Below are positions 1-6,562 of a stretch of DNA of 10,945 bases, piece after piece. The translations under genes and the position numbers were made by a program. Location: the NCBI GenBank assembly GCA_045614925.1, contig JAZLDV010000134.1, forward strand, positions 1 to 10,945, read 5' to 3'. Within the stretch, counting starts at the first letter, position 1. Every line of letters starts with the position of its first letter. The notes under the pieces are model-generated. The model had not been told where the DNA came from. It saw only the letters and a list, made by a program, of their open reading frames with translations, and did no database searches. This DNA comes from JAZLDV01 sp045614925 (GTDB lineage: Bacteria; Bacillota_I; Bacilli_A; Erysipelotrichales; Coprobacillaceae).

Positions 1-15
1 TAGAAAGGAATAGAT

Positions 16-1650
16 ATGGCTGAAAAGACGAAAAAGGACTCTTTAACCACCCAAGAATTAGATAGTGTCCTTAGTTTTAGTAATGCTTTATATAGCAATT
101 TTGGTGGTTTCGGTTTCGGCTTTGCTACTCCATTTACTCAAAATCAAAACTTACTAAGATTAAATAATAATCCTGTTAAACCTACTATGGAGAAATTAGT
201 AAAGGCTTTAGAGTCTGCTCCATATGATTATGGTAGTTTATCCGCATATTCCGAATTTATGGAAATATGGGATGCTATATATGCTAAGACGTTAAGGTAT
301 TATGAAGGATTATTGGCTTTTGATTTATCTTATACTTGTAAAAATATTAAAAATCCAAGTGAATATAAATCGAAAGAGTATCTTGATGATGTAAAAAGAG
401 TACAAAAGTTCTTAGACAACTTTGATTACAAGTTAGAGTTTAAAAAAGTTGTAAAAGAAATGTTAAGAAGAGAAACTTGCTTTACTTGGTTTAGAGATAC
501 GCACGAAATAGAAAATCCTATTGAATTAAGTGATGAAGAAACTAAGATAAAAAGAAATGAAAAGTTTGGTCTACAGATTATGCCACAGAAGTATTGTCTG
601 TTAACAGGATATTTTAACTGTAGTCAGTTACTTTATGACTTTAATGTTAATTATTTTTTAAATGCTACTGTAGATATAAACTTGTTCGCTCCTGCTCTTA
701 AAAAGAAGTTTAGAGAAGCCTTTGATGGAAAAGAAAATGGGTATAATCCTGCGGCACAGTTGGATTATAGAAATGGTGAATTTTCTACTTGGGTTCAAAC
801 ATCTCCAAATGAAGGTGCATACGCATTTAAGTTTGATATAGGTAACTTTAGACAAGTTCCACCCTTTATTGGACTTATGAAAAATTGTATGCCTACAGAT
901 GAAGTTGAACAAATGCAGATAGATAAAGATTTAATATCCGCATATCTTTTACTTGCAGGTGAAATTGAAACAATTACTACTGAAAAGAGTGGTAATAAAG
1001 CCGACCAATTTGCAATTAACCCTAAAACAATGGGTCAATTTATGAGTTTAGTAAATAGTGGTCTTAAAAATCATATTAAGCCACTTGCGTTACCTCTTAA
1101 AAATATAAAGGGTTGGCAATACGAAGATAAAAATACAGATATGGCAAGTTCATATAATAAGAATACTGCGGCTAAAGGTGCAAGTGCCACAACTCTGATT
1201 TATACAACTGATAAAATGACACAGTTTGAATTAGAGAACGCAATATATTCAGATTATATGATTATGAAACCCTTATATCAACAGTTTAATCAATTCTTGA
1301 ATTTTTATATTAATAAGAAAACTGTTAAATATAAGTTTGAATTTACTTTAGATGGTCTTGATAGACAATGGGATAGAGAAAAAAGACAGAACGCTTTAAG
1401 AACTTACGCTGATAAGGGTATAGTTTTAGACCCGACTATGTGGGCTAGTGCTTTAGGTATGAAACCGCAAGATTTCCAACGTAGTTTAGAGTGCGCTCAT
1501 AATTCTAACTTTGTTGATAATCTTACTATGCTACTTAATGTTAATACTATGAAAGATGGTGGTATGGGAGATAATGAAGTTGGTGCGCCCGAAAAAGAGG
1601 GATTAGAAAAGTCTGATAAAACCGAAGAAGTTCAAGACGATATAAACTAA
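16..1650 (+). CDS. phage portal protein
   Basis: Probable portal, the dodecameric ring at one capsid vertex through which DNA is packaged and to which the tail attaches. The protein has 544 residues, within the usual portal range. Its N-terminus is low-complexity with a Phe/Gly-rich run (residues 29-40). A mixed alpha/beta body follows, with a long helical, hydrophobic stretch around residues 300-420 that would suit portal stem and crown helices, and an acidic C-terminal tail (about 515-544). No signal peptide or membrane segment is seen. The ATG follows AAAGGAA at a normal distance. It is first in the row portal, small proteins, protease-scaffold, capsid, which is the classic order after the large terminase; that gene would lie just left of the window. 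Leucine is mostly TTA, unlike the capsid genes. The assignment rests on position, length and general resemblance, not on a decisive motif. Confidence 0.75.
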   Translation: MAEKTKKDSLTTQELDSVLSFSNALYSNFGGFGFGFATPFTQNQNLLRLNNNPVKPTMEKLVKALESAPYDYGSLSAYSEFMEIWDAIYAKTLRYYEGLLAFDLSYTCKNIKNPSEYKSKEYLDDVKRVQKFLDNFDYKLEFKKVVKEMLRRETCFTWFRDTHEIENPIELSDEETKIKRNEKFGLQIMPQKYCLLTGYFNCSQLLYDFNVNYFLNATVDINLFAPALKKKFREAFDGKENGYNPAAQLDYRNGEFSTWVQTSPNEGAYAFKFDIGNFRQVPPFIGLMKNCMPTDEVEQMQIDKDLISAYLLLAGEIETITTEKSGNKADQFAINPKTMGQFMSLVNSGLKNHIKPLALPLKNIKGWQYEDKNTDMASSYNKNTAAKGASATTLIYTTDKMTQFELENAIYSDYMIMKPLYQQFNQFLNFYINKKTVKYKFEFTLDGLDRQWDREKRQNALRTYADKGIVLDPTMWASALGMKPQDFQRSLECAHNSNFVDNLTMLLNVNTMKDGGMGDNEVGAPEKEGLEKSDKTEEVQDDIN

Positions 1651-1666
1651 AGAAAGGAACTGAATT

Positions 1667-2170
1667 ATGGCTATAAATGTAACAGACGAAACAGTTAAAA
1701 CATTACAAGCCCTTGTTCACGATGCCTTTGAAACTAATGCAATACTTGATAGAGTAAAAACAGTAATGACTACAACTTTAGCATTTCCTGTATTTGGTAA
1801 CTTTGTGCATATGTTAGCACACAGATACGCTATAAATATTGGAGATGGTGTTGGTGATTTATTAGAAGATTATAACGAACCTGTTGAATATGGTAATATT
1901 CCAACACACGTTAGTGATTATTCTGATATTCAATCTGCCATTGATGCGGTTTATAATGCAGTTTTAACTTATCAAAATGAATTGAATCAAAGTGCTAAAG
2001 TAGCATTTGATAATATGGACACACATATTTATGAAGGTCTGCTAGAAATTATTGAAGAACACAATAAATATGTTAAACAAGTTATTTTATGGAAAGATAT
2101 AACAGATAGATACAAAGATTCTCCGTCGCTTGATGTTCATTCAGAACATTATAATATCTTAGGAGAGTAA
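1667..2170 (+). CDS. ferritin-like four-helix protein, role unknown
   Basis: A 167-residue protein whose helix pattern resembles ferritin/Dps. Helix A would be about residues 9-35, helix B 43-70, then a Pro-containing crossover (NEP at 70-72, NIP at 77-79), helix C 87-116 and helix D 119-149. Compared from memory with E. coli FtnA, helices C and D align without gaps, including a shared Tyr (96), Ala-x-x-Ala (110-113), Asn-x-Asp (116-118) and Glu-Glu-His (130-132) where ferritins have Glu-Gln. The usual ferroxidase ligands look mostly replaced: Tyr54 and Asn57 stand at the helix B Glu and His positions, and Val99 at the helix C Glu position. If the fold is right, it may be structural rather than iron-oxidising. 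Histidines 18, 48, 52, 81, 120 and 132 could still bind metal. It lies 16 bases after the portal gene with its own AAAGGAA site, so it is probably made with the head proteins. It could instead be an unrelated helical minor head protein. Confidence 0.5.
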   Translation: MAINVTDETVKTLQALVHDAFETNAILDRVKTVMTTTLAFPVFGNFVHMLAHRYAINIGDGVGDLLEDYNEPVEYGNIPTHVSDYSDIQSAIDAVYNAVLTYQNELNQSAKVAFDNMDTHIYEGLLEIIEEHNKYVKQVILWKDITDRYKDSPSLDVHSEHYNILGE

Positions 2171-2171
2171 T

Positions 2172-2363
2172 ATGATTATTAGAAAGACACCTAAAAATCC
2201 GATGGATTATTATATAGTGGATTCTGATATTAATGAAATATTATATAGTAACGGCTACCAACCAAAATATATGTCTTTTGATGGTAGTCGCTACTATTAT
2301 GTTAAAACGGAGAATATTTTAAGTTTCATAAATAATAATAACTTGGTTGTATTAGATTCATAA
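2172..2363 (+). CDS. small conserved-looking phage protein of unknown function
   Basis: A 63-residue protein that I do not recognise. It is basic at the N-terminus, rich in Tyr and Asn, and has no membrane segment, zinc-binding cysteines or signal peptide. The alternation of hydrophobic and aromatic residues around 10-50 suggests a small alpha/beta fold. The gene starts one base after the stop of the ferritin-like gene. Its AGGAG ribosome site (about 2161-2165) lies within the end of that gene, so the two are probably translationally coupled. A good ribosome site, tight packing and no rival frame make it a real gene. Its place between portal and protease suggests a head-assembly role, but this is only positional inference. 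Confidence 0.7.
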   Translation: MIIRKTPKNPMDYYIVDSDINEILYSNGYQPKYMSFDGSRYYYVKTENILSFINNNNLVVLDS

Positions 2364-2378
2364 AGGTAGGTAAGCAAT

Positions 2379-4073
2379 ATGGAAAACAAATACTATTTTA
2401 GTGTTAGTGATATTCAAACTGTTGCTACCGAAGATTCTGTTGAATTTGCTATTGCAAAGATAGCAGTTTTGTCTACTAAACCCAACTCACATAAAGTAAA
2501 CATTACAGAAGAAATTCTTAGACGTGATGGATTAAGTATTTTAGGTAAGTGGGTTGTTGCTGATTTTGACGGAACAGATACTACCACTCATACAAACAAT
2601 GAAAAGATAGTTGGTATTATTCCAAATGACCAAACTCCCGAATTTGTTAAAAATGAAGATGGGTCAGTTACAATGTTTGTTGAAGCGGTTATTTCTAAAA
2701 TATATGCTACTGAGGTTTATGAATTATTCAGAACACATAACTTTAGAAATGTATCTGTAGAAATGGGTACTGCTGATGATACCGAAAGAGAAGATGGTTC
2801 AATAGATATTGCAGGACTATGTATATATGGTGTTACAATTCTTGGACTATCTGTTGGTGGTTCTTGCCCCGATGCTAATATGAGTATTATTCGTTTTAGT
2901 AGTGATGATGCAAGTAAGTATTATCATAATACTAAGCATTTTAGTTTAAGGGAATTAGCAGAAAAGAGAAACGAGGACTTAAAGGTGACTTCACATCCTA
3001 TTGATAAATCTAAAAATGCGGTAGATATGGGGTCTTGGGATGGTGACAAGGCTAAAGATGATTTACTAAAAGAAAAGAATTTTAAGACACTTGCTAAAAG
3101 TGTATGCTTATTATTAGAAGATGGTTGGGAAGATAAAGAAAAGGGTGCATTAAAATATCCTGTTATGAACCTTAAAAATGGTAAGTGGGTTTATAATGCA
3201 CAAGGTTTATCAAGTGCAAGAGCATATGGTGAACAACACGACCCTTCCGTTGCTGATAAAGCAATCTCAATTCAGAAAAAATTGGGTTTATATAAAGATA
3301 ATGAAGATTCTAACAAGGAGGAAAAGGAAAAGATGGGAAATGAAGATAACAAGAATTTTTCCAATTCCGAGGATAAAGAAAAAGATGTTATAATGGAAGA
3401 GAATAAAGAAAAGGATATGGCTTGTGGTGACGACAAGGATAAAGAACTTTGTGGTGACAAGAAAATGGCTGAATCCGAAGATGAAAAGTTAAAGGACGAA
3501 AAGAAAGAAGAAGATAACATCAAAGACGAAGAAAAGAAAATGGCAGAAGAATCCGAGGACGAAAAATTAAAGGAAGAGAAAGAAGAAGAGGATGATATTA
3601 AGGACGAAGAAAAGAAGTTCTCTCTTGATGCTTATGTTGACGAAGCGGCTATGATTGCTATGCTTGAAAACGAAACAGAAGAGAACAAGGCTCTTGCTAA
3701 TCAAGTTGCTAAAGAATTTTCTGCAAATGATATTGTCGCTAAGATTCTTGAACTTTCAAAAGAAAATGCAGAACTTAAAGCAGAAAAGAAACTTGCCGAA
3801 GTTGAAAAGGCTGAAAAGAAGTTTTCTGCTATTATGGCTTCTGTAAAAGAAGATTTAGATGAAAAGACTTTTGCTGAACTTTCTGAAGAAGGTAAAGGAC
3901 TTTCATTTGAAGAACTTGGTGGTTTTGAAAACAAGGTTAAGGCTTTTGCTTACGAAGCAACCAAGAAAAATAAAGATAACAATGAAGAAGATGATGTCGT
4001 AAGATTTGCTTCTTCTAACAATGAAAACGTTGAAACAGATAATGATGTATTCAATAGAATTTCAAAAATGTAA
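2379..4073 (+). CDS. prohead protease fused to scaffolding protein
   Basis: A 564-residue fusion. Residues 1-175 look like a phage prohead serine protease (herpesvirus-assemblin-like fold): candidate catalytic His71 in a T-H-T-N-N-E-K-I-V-G context and candidate nucleophile Ser126 in N-V-S-V-E-M, the typical spacing and setting. Residues 215-305 resemble a small module often attached to phage proteases, beginning S-W-D-G (219-222) and ending in an ARAYGEQH-type segment. Residues 306-413 are very rich in Glu, Asp and Lys, with a tandem 25/26-residue repeat. Residues 414-564 are mainly coiled coil with a polar tail, as in scaffolds. The protease should cut scaffold, capsid N-termini and itself inside the prohead. 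FS or FA dipeptides, mostly as [KR]-x-F-[SA], recur at residues 188, 327, 414, 447, 482, 498 and 523 and may be its target sites. The ATG follows AAAGGTAGG. Leucine is CTT in 4 of 22 codons before residue 319 and in 11 of 14 after it. Confidence 0.8.
   Translation: MENKYYFSVSDIQTVATEDSVEFAIAKIAVLSTKPNSHKVNITEEILRRDGLSILGKWVVADFDGTDTTTHTNNEKIVGIIPNDQTPEFVKNEDGSVTMFVEAVISKIYATEVYELFRTHNFRNVSVEMGTADDTEREDGSIDIAGLCIYGVTILGLSVGGSCPDANMSIIRFSSDDASKYYHNTKHFSLRELAEKRNEDLKVTSHPIDKSKNAVDMGSWDGDKAKDDLLKEKNFKTLAKSVCLLLEDGWEDKEKGALKYPVMNLKNGKWVYNAQGLSSARAYGEQHDPSVADKAISIQKKLGLYKDNEDSNKEEKEKMGNEDNKNFSNSEDKEKDVIMEENKEKDMACGDDKDKELCGDKKMAESEDEKLKDEKKEEDNIKDEEKKMAEESEDEKLKEEKEEEDDIKDEEKKFSLDAYVDEAAMIAMLENETEENKALANQVAKEFSANDIVAKILELSKENAELKAEKKLAEVEKAEKKFSAIMASVKEDLDEKTFAELSEEGKGLSFEELGGFENKVKAFAYEATKKNKDNNEEDDVVRFASSNNENVETDNDVFNRISKM
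3315..3321 (+). promoter_or_regulatory. internal Shine-Dalgarno for candidate scaffold start
   Basis: AAGGAGG inside the protease-scaffold gene, 11 bases before an in-frame ATG at 3333. It is as strong as the best intergenic ribosome sites in the window, such as the one before the tail gene. Confidence 0.5.
3333..4073 (+). CDS. candidate nested scaffold protein from internal start
   Basis: Within the protease-scaffold gene, in the same frame, an ATG (codon 319) is preceded by a perfect AAGGAGG at 3315-3321. Its product would be the last 246 residues: acidic repeat region plus coiled coil, with no protease domain. The spacing to the ATG is 11 bases, slightly long, but a second purine-rich site (AAAGGA, 3325-3330 region) lies closer. 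Lambda makes its scaffold Nu3 from an internal start in the protease gene C, so the arrangement has precedent. The switch in leucine codon usage close to this point fits a part of the gene under selection for high output. The alternative is that the AAGGAGG simply encodes Lys-Glu-Glu in a charged stretch. Confidence 0.55.
   Translation: MGNEDNKNFSNSEDKEKDVIMEENKEKDMACGDDKDKELCGDKKMAESEDEKLKDEKKEEDNIKDEEKKMAEESEDEKLKEEKEEEDDIKDEEKKFSLDAYVDEAAMIAMLENETEENKALANQVAKEFSANDIVAKILELSKENAELKAEKKLAEVEKAEKKFSAIMASVKEDLDEKTFAELSEEGKGLSFEELGGFENKVKAFAYEATKKNKDNNEEDDVVRFASSNNENVETDNDVFNRISKM
3465..3617 (+). repeat. tandem acidic/lysine repeat in scaffold
   Basis: Two adjacent in-frame copies of 25 and 26 codons (3465-3539 and 3540-3617), each starting MAE and ending DEEKK, differing at a few residues and by one extra Glu in the second copy. 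Many third-base differences show that the duplication is not recent or that the copies have drifted under protein-level constraint. It probably lengthens the flexible charged linker between protease and coiled coil. Confidence 0.8.
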
Positions 4074-4078
4074 TATAT

Positions 4079-4085
4079 AAAGGAG
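4079..4085 (+). promoter_or_regulatory. ribosome binding site that fixes the next start
   Basis: AAAGGAG ends 10 bases before ATG 4096 but only 1 base before an upstream in-frame TTG at 4087. It therefore supports 4096 as the start of the next gene. Confidence 0.8.
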
Positions 4086-4095
4086 ATTGATAATT

Positions 4096-4650
4096 ATGGC
4101 ATATGGTGTACTTATTGAGTCTATGATTCAAGCAAAAAATATTGATGCACTTAACAGAAGCGTAAAGGCACAGATTGATGTAGCAGGTGGTGGACTCCTT
4201 GCTCTTACTGCTCCTACAACACAGGGAGATGACGTATGGACGGCTGCCGCACCCGCTACGGGAAACCTTGGCGACCTTTGGATTGCTTACAATCCCGAAG
4301 TTAAGTATATTTCAGTTAATGGTAAGAAGTTCGCAGGACTTTCTGCTGATGCTAGAGATTATACAAACCTTGCAGGTGAAGTATTTGACGCATTTAAGCC
4401 CAAGTTAGGTGACGAAATCGTTATTACGGCTGAGTGTGTTGCTGACTCTGATGTAGACGATGTTGTTGCAGGTGACTTCCTTGAAGCAGTTGATGGTGAA
4501 ACCACATTTGCTAGAGTTGCGGCAGGAACAGGTGCTACGGCAGGTTCAACTGCATTTAAGGTTGAATGGGTAGGTTCTGTTGAGTTTCCACAGGCAAACA
4601 TTGGTATTGAAAAGGTTAAGGCTTTCAAGGCAGTTTGCGTACAGGAATAA
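4096..4650 (+). CDS. probable capsid decoration protein
   Basis: A 184-residue protein, starting at ATG 4096 rather than at an in-frame TTG at 4087 because of the ribosome-site spacing. The first 30 residues look helical. The rest is rich in Gly, Ala, Thr, Val and Asp, consistent with a beta-rich virion protein, with a Gly/Ala/Thr stretch at about 148-160. It sits directly before the major capsid gene, the usual place of lambda gpD-like decoration proteins and of small head proteins. Its leucine codons are almost all CTT or CTC, as in the capsid and tail-tube genes and unlike the portal, which suggests a very abundant product. There is no recognised catalytic motif. A capsid fibre or head-spike role is also possible. 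It has one KKFA match to the proposed protease site. Confidence 0.55.
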   Translation: MAYGVLIESMIQAKNIDALNRSVKAQIDVAGGGLLALTAPTTQGDDVWTAAAPATGNLGDLWIAYNPEVKYISVNGKKFAGLSADARDYTNLAGEVFDAFKPKLGDEIVITAECVADSDVDDVVAGDFLEAVDGETTFARVAAGTGATAGSTAFKVEWVGSVEFPQANIGIEKVKAFKAVCVQE

Positions 4651-4690
4651 TTAAAATATATATTGTAAAAATTTAAAAAGGAGATAGATT

Positions 4691-5785
4691 ATGGAATTTG
4701 CTAATGTAAAGGCATTTGCAGAAGTGTCTAAAGATTTATACGATGCTATGAAAGCATTTTCTCTTAATTATAATAACGAAAGAAAGGGTCTTTCTGCTTT
4801 CTCAGACCATTCTCGTGAAGAAATGGCTAAGTGCATAAACAAGGCTTTCGCTCTTGAAATTGCAAAGCAGAGTGGCGTTGAACTTCCTAACCTTGAAAAC
4901 AAGACAGAAGTTAGACGTTTTGCTATGAACCCTATGGTAAGATATTTCGCAAATCAGATTCAAGATGTAATGATTGATATGGTTCTTCCCGAAACTCTTA
5001 TGACGGGTTCTCTTAGATATTTTGCTGATATTAGAAATGCAGACCTTGGAGATTCAATCAAGTTTGATATTAAGTCAAACTCACTCTTTACTGTTTCTAA
5101 AGCAGGTAACAGACAGAGAACAACTAATCAGCAAAAGACTTTCCGTACAACTGTTACGATGACAGGTGTAAACCACGAAGTTACGATTGGAACAACTCTT
5201 TTTGAGATGCTTACGGGTCAATCTTTCCTTGCAGAAGAAGTTATGAAGGTTGCTCGTTCTATTGAAACTTCTATGCTCTTTGAAGCATATGATGCTTTCA
5301 CGGCTGAGGCTAACGCTCTTACAGGTAACCTTGCAGTTGCTAACTATTCAGAGGCTTCTCTTATCAGCCTTTGCGAAACAATTACGGCTTATAACCAAGG
5401 ACGTAAGGCAGTTATTCTTGGTACTCCTGTAGCACTTAAAGATGTACTTCCTACAAATGGTAACTATCGTTATCTTCTTGAAGATGACTATGTAAGACTT
5501 GGACACCTTGCTACATTTAATGGATATGATGTTCTTCCTATGGAACAGGTTGCTAATCCTTATTCAGCAACACCTTACGCTCTTAAACTTGATGATACTA
5601 AGATTTATGTAGTATCTCCCGCAAGTGATAAGATTGTTAAGATTGGTGTATTTGGTGGAACATTCTCACATCAAGACAATGCTTACGACAATGCTAACAA
5701 GACAATCGAAAATACAACCGAGAAGTCTTGGGAAGTTGCAGTTGTAACTAATAGTGTTGCAGGTGTAGTTAAGACTCTTCACTAA
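4691..5785 (+). CDS. major capsid protein, HK97-type
   Basis: The 364-residue protein is probably the main shell subunit with the HK97 fold. Residues 1-110 form a charged, helical N-terminal region of delta-domain type, thought to be removed by the prohead protease. The body (about 112-364) shows the expected pattern: an N-arm, a beta-rich E-loop region with Lys/Arg/Thr/Gln (about 125-160), a long helix (about 180-200) and a beta-rich C-terminal part. In the first 112 residues all eight phenylalanines (3, 9, 23, 37, 53, 77, 86, 111) are followed by Ala or Ser, most with Lys/Arg two residues before. Cleavage after Phe77, 86 or 111 would leave a mature protein of about 253-287 residues. Leucine codons are nearly all CTT, indicating strong expression. 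A good AAAAGGAGA site precedes the ATG, and a stable hairpin follows the stop. Confidence 0.85.
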   Translation: MEFANVKAFAEVSKDLYDAMKAFSLNYNNERKGLSAFSDHSREEMAKCINKAFALEIAKQSGVELPNLENKTEVRRFAMNPMVRYFANQIQDVMIDMVLPETLMTGSLRYFADIRNADLGDSIKFDIKSNSLFTVSKAGNRQRTTNQQKTFRTTVTMTGVNHEVTIGTTLFEMLTGQSFLAEEVMKVARSIETSMLFEAYDAFTAEANALTGNLAVANYSEASLISLCETITAYNQGRKAVILGTPVALKDVLPTNGNYRYLLEDDYVRLGHLATFNGYDVLPMEQVANPYSATPYALKLDDTKIYVVSPASDKIVKIGVFGGTFSHQDNAYDNANKTIENTTEKSWEVAVVTNSVAGVVKTLH

Positions 5786-5799
5786 TTTAATATAAAACG

Positions 5800-5823
5800 T
5801 AGGGGAACTTAATTGTTCCCCTA
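5800..5823 (+). terminator. hairpin after the capsid gene
   Basis: A perfect 9-bp stem (TAGGGGAAC with GTTCCCCTA) and a 6-base loop, 15 bases after the capsid stop. No T-run follows, so it may be a weak terminator or, more likely, a barrier that stabilises the 3' end of capsid mRNA against exonucleases. Confidence 0.6.
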
Positions 5824-5848
5824 GTACATAGAATAGAGGAATTAAAAT

Positions 5849-6547
5849 ATGGCTGAAACAAAACGTAGGGGTAGACCGCCTAAGTCAGAAACTACTCCTA
5901 AAAAAGTAGAAGAAAATAAAAACGATAATAGCCAAGAAGAACTTATTAAAAAGTTAATGGCTCAACTTGAAGAACAGAACGCTAAAATGGCAGAAATGCA
6001 AAAACAGATTGAGAATAATAATCAACCTCAAACTGTTGTTGTAAATAATGAAAATAATTCAATACGTGGCAAAAAGGTTAAAGTAGTTAATCTTATGCAG
6101 AATCCTCTTAATATTTCTACAGAACAAAACGGAAATGGTAGAGTATATTCATTTAAGAATTATGGTGATAGTAGACTTATTAAGTTTGATGATTTAGCAG
6201 ATATAGTTGCGTCTTATCCTTATACTATGGAACACGGATTAGCATATATTTGTGATAAAGAAGTAGTAGAAGAACTTGGACTTGCAGATGATTATGCTAA
6301 ACTTTTCAATAAAGAAAGAATGGATAAGGTTGTTAAACTAAGAGAAGAATCAGACCTTGATTTATTCCTTGGTATGGATATTAATCTACAGGAGTCTGCC
6401 GCTAAACGTATAGCAGAACTTATAAACGCAAATGAAAGAATGGATTATAACTATTTGCGTACTATTAAAGAAAAGACGGGTATTGATATTGAAGCAATCG
6501 CTAAAGAACTTAAAGAACTTCAAAGAAAGCCCGATGACGAAGAGTAA
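5849..6547 (+). CDS. AT-hook and coiled-coil head protein
   Basis: A 232-residue protein with three parts. Residues 5-12 (KRRGRPPK) are a canonical AT-hook, a short element that binds the minor groove of AT-rich DNA. Residues 28-57 form a predicted coiled coil rich in Glu, Gln, Lys and Leu, followed by an Asn/Gln-rich linker (56-70). Residues 72-225 form a folded domain with a beta-like start and a helical end, including KTGIDIEAI at 209-217. The position just after the capsid gene and before the neck genes suggests a head or packaging-related role, such as contact between the AT-rich genome and the capsid or connector. I infer this from the AT-hook and context; no function is known to me. 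The ATG at 5849 has a modest GAGGA site 8 bases upstream. Leucine usage is mixed CTT and TTA. Confidence 0.7.
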   Translation: MAETKRRGRPPKSETTPKKVEENKNDNSQEELIKKLMAQLEEQNAKMAEMQKQIENNNQPQTVVVNNENNSIRGKKVKVVNLMQNPLNISTEQNGNGRVYSFKNYGDSRLIKFDDLADIVASYPYTMEHGLAYICDKEVVEELGLADDYAKLFNKERMDKVVKLREESDLDLFLGMDINLQESAAKRIAELINANERMDYNYLRTIKEKTGIDIEAIAKELKELQRKPDDEE

Positions 6548-6562
6548 TTAAAATATTATAAT
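6534..6562 (+). promoter_or_regulatory. possible sigma-A-type promoter
   Basis: ATGACG (4 of 6 matches to TTGACA) lies 17 bases before a perfect TATAAT at 6557-6562. Transcription would start near 6569, inside the 5' strand of the large hairpin described next, so transcripts from this promoter could not form that hairpin. In so AT-rich a sequence a TATAAT match is weak evidence. Confidence 0.3.

Noticed and set aside
658..912. Minus-strand open frames opposite the portal, scaffold, decoration, connector and tail genes
   Set aside because: They lie opposite well-supported genes, have low-complexity or serine-rich translations and lack ribosome sites.
4087..4095. TTG at 4087 as start of the decoration gene
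   Set aside because: It is only 1 base from the AAAGGAG site, whereas ATG 4096 has workable spacing.
4635..4664. Promoter before the capsid gene (TTGCGT, 18 bases, TATATT)
   Set aside because: Weak -35 and -10 matches in AT-rich DNA, and the -35 lies in the preceding gene.
5794..5871. 12-base direct repeat AAAACGTAGGGG (5794-5805 and 5860-5871)
   Set aside because: One copy is part of the capsid hairpin and the other encodes the AT-hook region; no third copy, so probably chance.
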